NCBI RefSeq assembly: GCF_900188005.1
Contig: NZ_FZNR01000010.1
Location: forward strand, 62,001-126,000
DNA length: 64,000 nt
Reading direction: 5' to 3'
Origin: Actinoplanes regularis
Lineage (GTDB): Bacteria > Actinomycetota > Actinomycetes > Mycobacteriales > Micromonosporaceae
Shown: positions 24,530 to 32,487 of the stretch, one piece after another
How the letters are laid out: each line of letters begins with the position of its first letter
Position numbering within the stretch: position 1 is the first letter of the stretch
Notes under the pieces: generated by a model
What the model saw: the letters and a program-made list of their open reading frames with translations, nothing else
Databases searched by the model: none
Told to the model about the DNA's origin: nothing
Made by a program: the position numbers and the translations under genes

Positions 24530-24825
24530 GGTGATCAGACTAGTTCGCGTTCAGGCGAGGTCAATCGGGGCATGCCACCGTACTGAAGCCGGCCTGGTCG
24601 GCCATGGCCAGCAGTAAGAGTCCCTGTATACGGCCTGCCTGGAGTTGAACGGGTCAGCCCGATAGCCAGCTTGGCGCAGGCATGCCCGGCACGCTGCTCG
24701 TATCGTCCGGCGTGCTCGCCCCACACAGACGTCGGGACCACTCACTCAACGATCGCTCACGATGTACATCGATCACTCTTGACGGGACAGAACCCCGTTC
24801 TCGCGAACGAAACACTCGACCAATG
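24530..24825. other. Gene-free stretch before the tandem repeat array
   Basis: About 300 bp upstream of the glutathione peroxidase start. It holds a CGATGTACATCG palindrome near 24760 and no supported gene; the open frames on both strands lack family resemblance. Confidence 0.4.
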
Positions 24826-25045
24826 GCACAACACGACTGACGTCAGTGCGGCAATGCGCACGCTTGGTTCACGTCGGTCATGGCACGACCACCACACAGG
24901 CAATGCGCAGGATGGGCTCACGTGGGTCATGGCACGACGGGCATCAGTGGGCGGGAATGCGTTCGCTCGGCTGACGACGGTCACGGCACGACCGGCACAC
25001 AGGGGATGCCGGACGTTGGCTGACGCCGGTCGTGGCCGGCTGTCC
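24826..25045 (+). repeat. Degenerate tandem repeat array, about 50-bp period
   Basis: Three and a half to four units sharing a CGGTCATGGCACGAC-like end; the GGCACGAC element recurs at about 24882, 24931 and 24985, with a weaker GTGGCC at 25032. A fifth related unit lies at 22644-22715. Non-coding by appearance. Confidence 0.7.
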
Positions 25046-25097
25046 GGAGGCGCCCCGGGCAGTCGTGTCTTGCGGGCGACTATTGCTCAATGACAAG

Positions 25098-25751
25098 ATG
25101 TCGTGCATGCAGTTGCTGAATGACATCTCTCGACAGGATGACTGCGTCGGCAGCGGCGCGCTGGCCGAGCGGGGCTGGACGGTTGCGGCGATCCGCCGAT
25201 TCCTCGGCGAGCCCGACCGCACCGCGCCGAACCCGGTCTTCCGCTCAGCGGGTCCGATGCGGCTGTTCAGCCTGGCTCGGGTCGTCGCGGCCGAACAGAC
25301 GGAGCAGTGGCAGCGCTGGCGGGAGAGGGCAGTGCAGCGTTCCGCCCGCAGCAGGGCGATCGCCGACGCTCGGCGCGCGTCACTGCTCGCCGAGATCGCC
25401 GCCCTCGACATCCGCGTGCCCAGGATCCCGATGGAAGCCCTGGCCGAGCTGTCGGTCATCCACCGCAACCGCCGCGTTCAGGAGCAAGCCGGCTACTGTG
25501 CGGAGCCTGCCGCCGTCGAGGATGTCGATACGGCCACCCTGCAGCGTTGGATGGTCAACTACCTGCGGCACTGCACGACGGTCTACGACGCGGCGCTCGA
25601 CGGCCTCTATGCGCGTATCGGCCGCGCTGAGGCGACGATCGCGCTCCGCGACACCATCTACGCCGTCATCGCGGAGACCTATCCAGGGCTCGCTGACGAG
25701 GCGCGCCGCCAGGTCGCCCTCCAGCGAACACTCCAATCCCGGACCCGCTGA
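25098..25751 (+). CDS. Conserved actinobacterial hypothetical protein with N-terminal HTH-like region
   Basis: Protein of 217 residues beginning MSCMQLLNDISRQDDCVGSG. Residues 20-65 (LAERGWTVAAIRRFLGEPDR ... MRLFSLARVVAAEQ) look like a MerR/excisionase-type wing in which GWTVAAIRRFLG is the recognition helix. A long charged helical region follows, with WMVNYLRHCTTVYDAALDGL near residues 153-172. This pattern recurs in actinobacterial proteins of unknown role. The final codons and the stop lie in a duplicated segment (25691-25795). DNA binding is possible but unproven; the start may be ATG 25107. Confidence 0.6.
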   Translation: MSCMQLLNDISRQDDCVGSGALAERGWTVAAIRRFLGEPDRTAPNPVFRSAGPMRLFSLARVVAAEQTEQWQRWRERAVQRSARSRAIADARRASLLAEIAALDIRVPRIPMEALAELSVIHRNRRVQEQAGYCAEPAAVEDVDTATLQRWMVNYLRHCTTVYDAALDGLYARIGRAEATIALRDTIYAVIAETYPGLADEARRQVALQRTLQSRTR

Positions 25752-25795
25752 CGAGGAACGCCGCCAGGTCGCCCTCCGGCGAAGGCTCCAAGGCC
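25691..25795 (+). repeat. Direct duplication at the end of the preceding gene
   Basis: GCTGACGAG...CGCCGCCAGGTCGCCCTCC occurs twice, about 58 bp apart, followed by GCGAA and a CTCCAA element. In the first copy GCTGACGAG is read Ala-Asp-Glu; in the second the shifted frame reads TGA and ends the protein. Confidence 0.75.
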
Positions 25796-25962
25796 CACAA
25801 CCATGCCGCACGAATCCAGCACCGTAACGAACCCTCGGCAGCGGACCTCGGAGCCAGGCGGATTTGAAGGTCGACTGGATCACCGACCCGGCGAGCCCAT
25901 CCGTTCGCCAGCTCGTTCACTTCGACGGATCTCGGCTACCTACGCCCAAATAGCAGCTGTGC

Positions 25963-26175
25963 TGTCCCGAGACATACGTCATGGGGAAGTCCCGATAGAT
26001 GTGTCACGGGTTGTTGATCATGGGTGTGAGGGTGACGTAGTTCTTGTCGGGGTCGACGTGCAGGTAGCCGATGGGTTGGCCGTCCGAGGTGTAGATCGTG
26101 ACGTGGCTGCCGTCCCGAATGGCGGTGACGGTGGTGCCGGCGTGGGTGGTGCCGACGCCGGTGCGGTGCCCAAGA
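25963..26175 (-). pseudogene. IS481-type transposase C-terminal remnant with element end
   Basis: On the minus strand a frame ending at TGA (26004-26006) reads HRTGVGTTHAGTTVTAIRDG, then SHVTIYTSDGQPIGYLHVDP. This is the C-terminal barrel of IS481-type transposases (HxGxGRTHAxTxV...G.L.LDP..xY). Upstream (to the right) the frame is lost. Just past the stop, 25963 onward reads TGTCCCGAGACAT, resembling an IS481 terminal repeat. The catalytic DDE core is absent, so it is dead. It sits next to a structured tandem repeat. Confidence 0.7.
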
Positions 26176-26198
26176 TCGCGTCGACAATTCCGAGGAGA

Positions 26199-26462
26199 CC
26201 AGCCGAACGCGCAAGGCTGGCCGCTCAGATGGTCTCGGCGCCGCCGTCACCACCAGGGCAGCCAACCGAACCAGCAACGCTGGCTGCCCTGGTGGTATCG
26301 CACCGCCATCACCACCACGGAAGCCAGCTGAACGGCCGCCCTGGGGCCGCCGTCACCACCAAGAAGGCCAACCGAACCAGCAACGCTGGCCGCCTTGGCG
26401 GTATCGCGCCGCCATCACCACCACGGAAACCAGCTGAACGCGCGAGGCTGGCGGTCTTGGGT
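26199..26462 (+). repeat. 106-bp tandem repeat with conserved hairpins
   Basis: Two full units (about 26241-26346 and 26347-26452) plus a partial unit to the left. Unit 1 contains a perfect 13-bp stem ACCAGGGCAGCCA / TGGCTGCCCTGGT around a 16-base loop; unit 2 keeps most of the pairing despite base changes. A second GGTGGT/ACCACC pairing lies in each unit. No coding is recognised. Confidence 0.75.
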
Positions 26463-26494
26463 ATCGACACTGCCGTCGATGCCAAGGCGGCCGG

Positions 26495-26529
26495 CCGCCT
26501 CCGGCGAAGGTGGTCTTCGCCGGAGGCGG
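26495..26529. terminator. Hairpin terminator downstream of ohr
   Basis: Perfect 15-bp stem CCGCCTCCGGCGAAG / CTTCGCCGGAGGCGG with loop GTGGT, 25 bp past the stop of the leftward ohr gene. Confidence 0.8.
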
Positions 26530-26554
26530 GAGGCGGTGAGAGACGGTGCGGGTG

Positions 26555-26974
26555 TCAGGCGAGGGTGAGGTTGACCTCGACGTTGCCGCGGGTGGCGTTC
26601 GAGTAGGGGCAGAGCTGGTGCGCCGCTTCCAGGAGCGCCTTGGCCTGCTCCTCGGGAAGGCCGGGCAGTTCGGCCTCGATGGAGACGTTCAGGCCGAACC
26701 CGCCGCTGGGCAGCTGGACGAGGCCGACGTCGATGGTGATCGCGGTGTCGGTGAGGGTGACCTTCTGCGCGGAGGCGACCCGCTTGAGGGCGCTGTGGAA
26801 ACAGGCCGCGTAGCCGGCCGCGAACAGCTGCTCCGGGTTGGTCAGCGCACCGCCGGCGCCGCCCAGCTCCTTCGGGATGGCCAGGTCGAAGTCGAGGACG
26901 CCGTCGCTGGAGCGGACATGGCCATTGCGGCCGTCGCCGGTCGCGGTCGCGGAGGCGGTGTAGAGAGCGGTCAT
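26555..26974 (-). CDS. ohr: Organic hydroperoxide resistance protein Ohr (OsmC family)
   Basis: Protein of 139 residues, full length for Ohr, starting MTALYTASATATGDGRNGHV. The two redox-active cysteines sit in GYAACFHSALKRVA and HQLCPYSNATRGNVEV, the Ohr arrangement; the C-terminus VEVNLTLA is typical. It reduces fatty-acid and other organic hydroperoxides in the cytoplasm using lipoylated or other dithiol donors. ATG 26974 has an AAAGGGG RBS about eight bases upstream. The OhrR-type gene upstream on the same strand and its operator point to peroxide-induced expression. Confidence 0.93.
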   Translation of the reverse strand: MTALYTASATATGDGRNGHVRSSDGVLDFDLAIPKELGGAGGALTNPEQLFAAGYAACFHSALKRVASAQKVTLTDTAITIDVGLVQLPSGGFGLNVSIEAELPGLPEEQAKALLEAAHQLCPYSNATRGNVEVNLTLA

Positions 26975-27209
26975 GTGGGGGTGCCCCTTTCGAGGGATGA
27001 GCCGTCGGTCGCGGGCGCGACCAACGGGGTGACACGGAGGGATCCGCCGGCAGCTACCGGGTAGCACCGACACGTAGTACAGAGGCATGCGCCGACGGCC
27101 ACGGGTGCGAGCGGCACGGGGGACTTGCTGTCGGCCACGGGTACGCCCGACGGGTGGTCCGGAGGTGTTTGTCGTGCGGGCCTGGGCGTCACCGAACGGG
27201 TGATACCGC

Positions 27210-27626
27210 TCAGGTGCGGGCGCGCAGCAGCAGCTGGTGCAGCTGGGCGAGCTCGTCGACGGTCAGGTTGACCGAGCAGAGCAGCGCCTGGTTGAGGTCG
27301 CCGATCTCGTCGCGCAGCCGCTCGCCGGTGCCGGTGAGGCTGACCAGGACGGTGCGCTCGTCGTCGGCGCCGCGGGCGCGGGTCAGGTGCCCCTGCGCCT
27401 CGAGGCGTTTCAGCAGCGGGGACAGGGTGCCACTGTCGAGCCGCAGGGTGCGTCCGAGATCACGGACAGTAGTCGGTCCGTCGTGCCAGAGCACCCGGAG
27501 AACCAGGTACTGCGGATAGGTCAGGCCGTGCGGATCGAGCAGTGGACGATACATCGCGGTCATCGCTCGACTAGCCGCATAGAGCTGAAAACAGATCATT
27601 TCGTCCAGTGCCACGCTCTCCCGCAT
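27210..27626 (-). CDS. ohrR: MarR-family organic-peroxide sensor OhrR
   Basis: Protein of 138 residues from ATG 27626; an alternative TTG at 27647 would fall inside the operator. The OhrR N-terminus is present: ALDEMICFQLYAASRAMTAM has the single reactive Cys, with the Tyr-containing helix PLLDPHGLTYPQYLVLRVLW. The winged helix follows (TVRDLGRTLRLDSGTLSPLL, GADDERTVLVSLT). Oxidation of the Cys releases DNA. It lies upstream of ohr on the same strand with a 235-bp gap. Autoregulation through the palindrome at 27636-27664 is expected. Confidence 0.92.
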   Translation of the reverse strand: MRESVALDEMICFQLYAASRAMTAMYRPLLDPHGLTYPQYLVLRVLWHDGPTTVRDLGRTLRLDSGTLSPLLKRLEAQGHLTRARGADDERTVLVSLTGTGERLRDEIGDLNQALLCSVNLTVDELAQLHQLLLRART

Positions 27627-27635
27627 GGCCAGAAC

Positions 27636-27664
27636 AGTAGTGCACAACTTAGTTGTGCACTACT
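27636..27664. promoter_or_regulatory. OhrR-type operator, perfect palindrome
   Basis: Arms of 14 bp, AGTAGTGCACAACT (27636-27649) and its complement (27651-27664), with one central base. It lies between ohrR and the divergent GNAT gene at the position expected for ohrR autorepression. AT-rich centre (ACAACTTAGTTGT) as in OhrR boxes. Confidence 0.88.
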
Positions 27665-27687
27665 AGCCAGTGGCAGAGATCACTACG

Positions 27688-28215
27688 ATGTGTGATCATC
27701 TCCGGATGCTCGGCATCCGATTCGTGAAGCTTTGCCCCACCGCCCTTTCTGCCCTCATCGATGGCGATCTGGACGCTGCGAGCCAGGCCGTCGAAACTCC
27801 CCTGAGCCGGTACCTGGTCGACGAGAACTGGCTGTGGCGGATCCGCCTTGCGGACATCGAGCAGAACCCGGAGGCCGCCGACTGGATCGCCCGGGCGGCG
27901 ATCGCCGACCCGGAAGGGATAGTGGTCGGCCACGCCGGGTTCCACGGGCCGCCGGACGCCGACGGGATCGTCGAGGTCGCCTACTCCGTCGACCCCGAGC
28001 ACCGCCGCAAGGGGTACGCCAAGGCGATGCTCCGGGCCCTGCTGGAACGCGCCGACGCGGATCCGCGGGTCACGGCGGTGCGCGCCAGCATCCGGCCGGA
28101 CAACCTGGGCTCCCGGGCCACGATCAAGGGCTTCGGCTTCCGCAAGATCGGCGAGCAGTGGGACCCGGAGGACGGTCTGGAGGACGTCTACCTGCGTACG
28201 ACCAAGAGGTCTTAA
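27688..28215 (+). CDS. GNAT-family N-acetyltransferase (RimJ-like)
   Basis: About 175 residues from ATG 27688; GTG 27670 or ATG 27706 are alternatives, and no clear RBS decides. Motif A: GIVEVAYSVDPEHRRKGYAK followed by AMLRALLERADADP; then RASIRPDNLGSRATIKGFGF, typical of the RimJ/RimL-like group that uses asparagine and serine next to the acceptor site. It ends convergent with the phosphohydrolase gene; their stop codons overlap. Because it shares the OhrR-type operator region it may be affected by that repressor (inference). Confidence 0.82.
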   Translation: MCDHLRMLGIRFVKLCPTALSALIDGDLDAASQAVETPLSRYLVDENWLWRIRLADIEQNPEAADWIARAAIADPEGIVVGHAGFHGPPDADGIVEVAYSVDPEHRRKGYAKAMLRALLERADADPRVTAVRASIRPDNLGSRATIKGFGFRKIGEQWDPEDGLEDVYLRTTKRS

Positions 28216-28985
28216 CGGTCCACCCGGACCACCAGCGGCCGGTGGTCGGAGACGGGCGGGTGCGGCGTGCGGACCTGGACCACCCGCCCCAGCGCCACCT
28301 GGCCGCGCGGATCGACCAGGACATGATCGAGCTGGGTGCGCGGCGACGGGCTCGGGAACGTCGCCACCCGGGCCAGCGGTCGCCAGCCGGTGAACGCCCG
28401 CACCGGCCCGGCCGGCATGTTCAGGTCGCCGAGCAGGATCCGCGGCGCCGGCAGGGCCCGCATGGCCCGGACCGCGTGCCGCAACTGCCGCACGTTCCAG
28501 CCGGGCACGAACGACAGATGAGTGGTGCCGACGCTCATGAGGCCGCGCGGAGTCTCCAGCACCGCCGCCAGCAGCACCCGCGGCTCATCCTTGAGCAGCA
28601 GCAGACCGTCCTCGGCGGTGAGCACCGGCGAGCGGATCGGCGCGCCCGGCAGCTGGGTGATCTGCCAGCGCTGCACCGGAAAACGGCTGACCAGGGCGAT
28701 CCCGTACTGCGGATGGGCGATGTCGGCGTCGGCGTGCCAGGCCTGCCAGGTCTTCCCGGGCGTACCGACCACCGCGGCGGCGAACCGGTGCGCGGGAGCC
28801 CCGAGGGCCTCGGCGGCCAGCGCGGTCAGGTCGAGGCCGCCCGAGCGCGGCTGGGCCCGGTCGACCTCTTGCAGGCCCAGCACGTCGGCATCGAGATCGG
28901 CGATCGCGTCGCGGACTCGACCGGCGTGTACCGCGCCGTCGGAGAGAGACCTGCCGTGCAGCAGGTTGAACGTGGCCAGGCGCAC
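28212..28985 (-). CDS. Endonuclease/exonuclease/phosphatase-family hydrolase
   Basis: Protein of 257 residues, GTG start. EEP-fold catalytic motifs in order: MRLATFNLLHG (Asn), VLGLQEVDRAQPRS (catalytic Glu), a long middle with VGTTHLSFVPGWN (His), ILLGDLNMPAG (DxN), QLDHVLVD (Asp-His) and HPPVSDHRPLVV (SDH). All metal and catalytic residues are present. There is no signal peptide, so it is cytoplasmic; the substrate could be a phosphodiester in DNA, RNA, lipid or inositol phosphates. Confidence 0.88.
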   Translation of the reverse strand: MRLATFNLLHGRSLSDGAVHAGRVRDAIADLDADVLGLQEVDRAQPRSGGLDLTALAAEALGAPAHRFAAAVVGTPGKTWQAWHADADIAHPQYGIALVSRFPVQRWQITQLPGAPIRSPVLTAEDGLLLLKDEPRVLLAAVLETPRGLMSVGTTHLSFVPGWNVRQLRHAVRAMRALPAPRILLGDLNMPAGPVRAFTGWRPLARVATFPSPSPRTQLDHVLVDPRGQVALGRVVQVRTPHPPVSDHRPLVVRVDR

Positions 28986-29503
28986 ACGCCGACCCTAGCC
29001 AACGGAGGAAAGCGAGTCTTCGCCCCTCCTGAGCGGACGCCGGGGACCGACCTGGCACCGTGGCAGATACCGCATGGCCGTACCGCGGCCTACGCTCGCA
29101 GCAGGGAGCCTCGGCTACCCCGGGCTGACGGATCTGCCGGTGCCCACGCCGGCGTCGACATCGGCGACCTTGCTCGTCCGCGGCTGACCCACCATCAGTA
29201 CATACGGCGCTGATCGGCCCGTTGACGGTGGCGCAGGTGCCGCGGGAGGCGTTCGCGATGAACGCGATCATCGTGACGCGCCGGCCGGCGGCGTACGGCG
29301 GCCAGGACGTCACCGTCACCACCTTCTCGATCGAGGTTCCCTCCTCTAGGGCATTGCTCATCCGATCGTCCGCTCGTTGATGGCGGAACAGCCCATCGCC
29401 GCCTGCTCCCGGCACGGGTTGGGACTGGTGCGACCGGGTGTCACGGACTGGGGCCCGACCGCCGACCAGTCCCGCCGTCCCGGTCCGTGGAGAGCCCGTC
29501 ACG
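28986..29503. other. 518-bp stretch with only fragmentary coding
   Basis: No intact gene. A minus-strand frame from ATG 29361 reads MSNALEEGTSIEKVVTVTSW then AAGRRVTMIAFIANASRGTC and degenerates into Arg-rich sequence. It vaguely resembles an Ig-like bacterial domain and may be a scrap of a surface protein. The rest shows nothing recognisable. Confidence 0.35.
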
Positions 29504-29911
29504 ATGACGTACGACCCGCGCTATGACCCCTCGACACCCTCGCAGGGATACCAGTTCCCGCCGGCTCCGCAGGCGCCGGTCAGCCCGATGCCGCAGTACG
29601 GCGGGTTCGTTCCCGTTCTCCCGCCGCCACCCACCTCGAACTCCGCGGTAGTGGCGCTGGTCGTTTCCCTGGTCGGCCTGTTCGCTGGCTGGTGCCTGCT
29701 CGGCATTCCGAACATCGTGGCGGTGATCGCGGGCCATGTGGCGTTGAAGGAGACCCGGGACAATCGCGCCTCGGGTCGCGGCATGGCGGTGGCCGGGCTG
29801 GCGATCGGTTACGTATCCCTCGCTCCCGCCATCATCCTGTTCTTCTGGCTGGTCCTCGGCGGGATGGCCAGCGTCGGTGGAGTCGACCCGACCCCCACGC
29901 CGACTCGCTGA
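29504..29911 (+). CDS. DUF4190-type membrane protein
   Basis: Protein of 135 residues; ATG 29504 with GGAGAG about nine bases upstream. A Pro/Tyr-rich cytoplasmic head (YDPSTPSQGYQFPPAPQAPV) is followed by two hydrophobic segments: SAVVALVVSLVGLFAGWCLL and VAGLAIGYVSLAPAIILFFW. The intervening loop GHVALKETRDNRASGRGMAV is the DUF4190 signature. Function unknown; widespread in actinobacteria. It precedes, without overlap, the small ORF at 29988. Confidence 0.85.
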   Translation: MTYDPRYDPSTPSQGYQFPPAPQAPVSPMPQYGGFVPVLPPPPTSNSAVVALVVSLVGLFAGWCLLGIPNIVAVIAGHVALKETRDNRASGRGMAVAGLAIGYVSLAPAIILFFWLVLGGMASVGGVDPTPTPTR

Positions 29912-29987
29912 GCGGGACAGCGAAGCGGCTCGGGCTCCCCAAATGCACTGTGACCTGCACAGATAGGGCGTCCGTTACAGTGTCCGG

Positions 29988-30080
29988 ATGTTCACGAAGG
30001 CTCTGTGTTGCTCGATGCTGATCTTTATCGTCGGTGCGATGCTCGGAATCTGGCTCCAGCGGGCACGCGGTCGCCGGTGA
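29988..30080 (+). CDS. 30-residue membrane peptide coupled to the TSUP permease
   Basis: ATG 29988 to TGA 30078-30080: MFTKALCCSMLIFIVGAMLG then IWLQRARGRR. It has one hydrophobic segment with a positive C-terminus, typical of a small membrane protein. Its stop overlaps the GTG start of the permease (GTGA at 30077), the classic sign of translational coupling. It could be a regulatory subunit or simply a leader peptide that primes translation. Confidence 0.55.
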   Translation: MFTKALCCSMLIFIVGAMLGIWLQRARGRR

Positions 30081-30844
30081 TCGTCACGCTCCTCGTGGCG
30101 GCCGCGGCGGCCGGCTGGGTCGACGCGGTCGTCGGTGGTGGTGGCCTGTTGCTGCTGCCCGCCCTGCTCGTCGCCGCCCCGCAACTGTCCCTGCCCACCG
30201 TCCTGGGCACCAACAAGCTCGCCGCGATCTGCGGTACCAGCACCGCCGCGGTCACCTACGCGCGCAAGACCAAAATCGACTGGGGGGTGGCCGCGCCGTC
30301 CGCCGCCCTGGCCCTGCTCTGCGCCGGCTGCGGGGCGCTGCTGGCCGGCTCCATCCCGCCCGAGGCGTACCGGCCGGTCGTGCTCGTCGTCCTGGTCGCG
30401 GTCGCGGTCTTCGTGACCGTGCGGCCGGCCATGGGCCGGGCCGAACACATGGAGAAGCGGACCGCGCTGCGCCGCGGCGCGGTCGTGGCGGTCGCCGGCG
30501 GCCTGATCGCGGCGTACGACGGGCTGATCGGCCCGGGCACCGGCACGTTCCTGGTCCTCGCGTTCACCGCGATCGTCGGGGCGGACTTCGTGCACGGCTC
30601 GGCGATGGCGAAGCTCGTCAACACCGGCACCAACCTGGGCGCCCTGATCGTCTTCGCGGCGACCGGGCACGTGGAGTGGCTGCTCGGTGCGGGCATGGCG
30701 GTCTGCAACATCGCCGGTGCGGTCATCGGCGCCCGGATGGCCCTGCGCAAAGGCTCCGGCTTCGTCCGCGTCGTGCTGCTGGTCGTGGTCCTCGCCCTGA
30801 TCGTCAAGCTCGGCGCCGCCCAGCTGGGAATCTCCTGGCCCTAG
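30077..30844 (+). CDS. TSUP (TauE/SafE) family permease
   Basis: Protein of 255 residues from GTG 30077, chosen because of the GTGA overlap with the small ORF. About eight transmembrane helices in the two-repeat TSUP layout: WVDAVVGGGGLLLLPALL with the conserved GGGG, TVLGTNKLAAICGTSTAAV, then in the second half IAAYDGLIGPGTGTFLVLAF and AMAKLVNTGTNLGALIVFAA. Family members move sulfite, sulfoacetate or other organosulfonates; the substrate is not determined here. The next gene starts 44 bp later on the same strand. Confidence 0.87.
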   Translation: MIVTLLVAAAAAGWVDAVVGGGGLLLLPALLVAAPQLSLPTVLGTNKLAAICGTSTAAVTYARKTKIDWGVAAPSAALALLCAGCGALLAGSIPPEAYRPVVLVVLVAVAVFVTVRPAMGRAEHMEKRTALRRGAVVAVAGGLIAAYDGLIGPGTGTFLVLAFTAIVGADFVHGSAMAKLVNTGTNLGALIVFAATGHVEWLLGAGMAVCNIAGAVIGARMALRKGSGFVRVVLLVVVLALIVKLGAAQLGISWP

Positions 30845-30887
30845 CCCTGATCGTCGACCTCGGCGGCGATCAGATAAGAATGAGGTA

Positions 30888-31361
30888 ATGAGCGACGAGT
30901 CGCAGAATCTGATCGCCGAGATCGAGGAACAGGAACGCCGCCTGGTCTTCACCCACTTCGACGAGGCCGACGCGTGGGCGCTGGGCTGCCTGCTGGTCAA
31001 CCTGGCCACCGAGCGCCGCCTGCCGGTCGCGGTCGACCTCCGCCGCGGCCAGCAGCAGCTGTTCCACGCCGGCCTGCCCGGCTCCACCGCCGACAACGAC
31101 AGTTGGATCGAGCGCAAGGTCCGGGTCGTCTACCGCTTCGCCGCCTCCTCCTACCTGGTCGGCCGCCGGCTCGCGGCGAAGGGCCAGAGCCTGGACGAGT
31201 CGATGGGCACCGACCCGGCGCTGTTCGCCGCGCACGGGGGCGCCTTCCCGGTCCGGGTTCCCGGCGTCGGCGTGGTCGGTGTCGTGACCGTCTCCGGCCT
31301 TCCCCAGGCCGAGGACCACGCCCTGGTCGTCGAAGCCCTCGAAACGTTCCTGGAGGACTGA
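30888..31361 (+). CDS. UPF0303 (heme-degrading/HbpS-like) protein
   Basis: Protein of 157 residues. The pattern fits UPF0303: LIAEIEEQERRLVFTHFDEA, then DAWALGCLLVNLATERRLPV, GLPGSTADNDSWIERKVRVV, and AAHGGAFPVRVPGVGVVGVV with GLPQAEDHALVVEAL at the end. Relatives of the HbpS fold bind heme or small ligands in redox sensing; no secretion signal is present here, so it is cytosolic. It is possibly co-transcribed with the TSUP gene. Function unproven. Confidence 0.85.
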   Translation: MSDESQNLIAEIEEQERRLVFTHFDEADAWALGCLLVNLATERRLPVAVDLRRGQQQLFHAGLPGSTADNDSWIERKVRVVYRFAASSYLVGRRLAAKGQSLDESMGTDPALFAAHGGAFPVRVPGVGVVGVVTVSGLPQAEDHALVVEALETFLED

Positions 31362-31471
31362 GCCTTTCAACGTGGCCGGCGCCGCTGAGGGCCGATGCCG
31401 AGGTTGAATCATGCTCTGCCCTGAGCAGATCCGTTTGGGGCCGGGCCGCCCGCTCGGGCAGGCTCGGCCGC

Positions 31472-32437
31472 ATGCGGATTCTGATCCTCGGGGGCAGCGG
31501 TTTCGTCGGCCGGGTCCTCGCCTCCACGGCCGTCTCGGCGGGCCACCATGTCACGGTGTTCAATCGCGGTCACCGCGAGCCGGTCCCCGGCGTCGAGACG
31601 CTGACCGGTGACCGGCTAACCGGCGACGGCCTGGCCGCCCTCGGCACCGGCACGTGGGACGCCGTCGTCGACACCTGGTCGGCGGGCGCGTCCCCGGTGG
31701 GTACGGCGGCCGCGCTGCTCGCCGGCCGCGCCGGCCATCTGACGTACGTCTCCAGCCGTTCCGTCTACCGCTGGCTCGCCGCCCAGCCCCTCAGCGAGGA
31801 CAGTCCCCTCGCCGACCTCGACGATCCGGGCTACGCCGGTGACAAGCTGCGTGGCGAGCGGGCGACCGAGGCGTTCGGCGGGCCGGTGCTGCTCGCCCGG
31901 GCCGGCCTGATCCTCGGCCCGCACGAGGACATCGGCCGGCTGCCGTGGTGGCTCGACCGGCTGCACCGCGGCGGCCCAACCCTCGCGCCCGGCCCGCGTG
32001 AGCTGCCACTTCAATACATCGACGTACGGGATCTGGCGCTGTTCATCCTCGACAACGTCGGTACGTCCGGCGCTGTCAACGTGGTCGGCGAGTCCGGGCA
32101 CGCCACGATGGGATCGCTGCTGGACGCGGCGAACACGGTCACCGGCGGCCGCGCGGAGCTGCGCTGGACCGATCCGGAGCCGATCCTGGCCGCCGGGGTG
32201 GAGCCGTGGACCGATCTGCCGATCTGGCTTCCACCGGGTGAGAGCCACGACTTCATGCACCGGGCGGATGTCAGCAAGGCCCTGGCCGCGGGGCTGCGGT
32301 GCCGTCCGGTCACCGAGACGGTCGCCGACACCTGGTCGTGGCTGTCCGGCCTGCCGGGGGCCGCTCCGCAGCGCGCCGATCGCCCGGCCGTCGGCCTGGA
32401 CCCGGAGCTCGAGGCGAAGATCCTCGGAATCGGCTGA
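31472..32437 (+). CDS. NAD-dependent epimerase/dehydratase-family protein
   Basis: Protein of 321 residues, starting MRILILGGSGFVGRVLASTA with the extended-SDR GxxGxxG motif at residues 7-13. The region DAVVDTWSAGASPVG and the segment HLTYVSSRSVYRW hold Ser/Tyr-type catalytic positions in the modified form seen in this reductase subgroup (SRSVY instead of YxxxK); YAGDKLRGERATE follows. The C-terminal part contains LQYIDVRDLALFILDN. The substrate is probably a nucleotide sugar or isoflavone-like compound; neither can be assigned. Confidence 0.83.
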   Translation: MRILILGGSGFVGRVLASTAVSAGHHVTVFNRGHREPVPGVETLTGDRLTGDGLAALGTGTWDAVVDTWSAGASPVGTAAALLAGRAGHLTYVSSRSVYRWLAAQPLSEDSPLADLDDPGYAGDKLRGERATEAFGGPVLLARAGLILGPHEDIGRLPWWLDRLHRGGPTLAPGPRELPLQYIDVRDLALFILDNVGTSGAVNVVGESGHATMGSLLDAANTVTGGRAELRWTDPEPILAAGVEPWTDLPIWLPPGESHDFMHRADVSKALAAGLRCRPVTETVADTWSWLSGLPGAAPQRADRPAVGLDPELEAKILGIG

Positions 32438-32487
32438 ACACCACTTCTGCGCTTACCGTCCAGCCCTCACCACCGTGGACGTGTTCG

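Noticed and set aside
25803..26606. A 267-codon plus-strand open frame across the tandem repeats.
   Set aside because: It runs antisense through an IS481-type scrap and a repeat, reading repeat sequence; no domain and no RBS.
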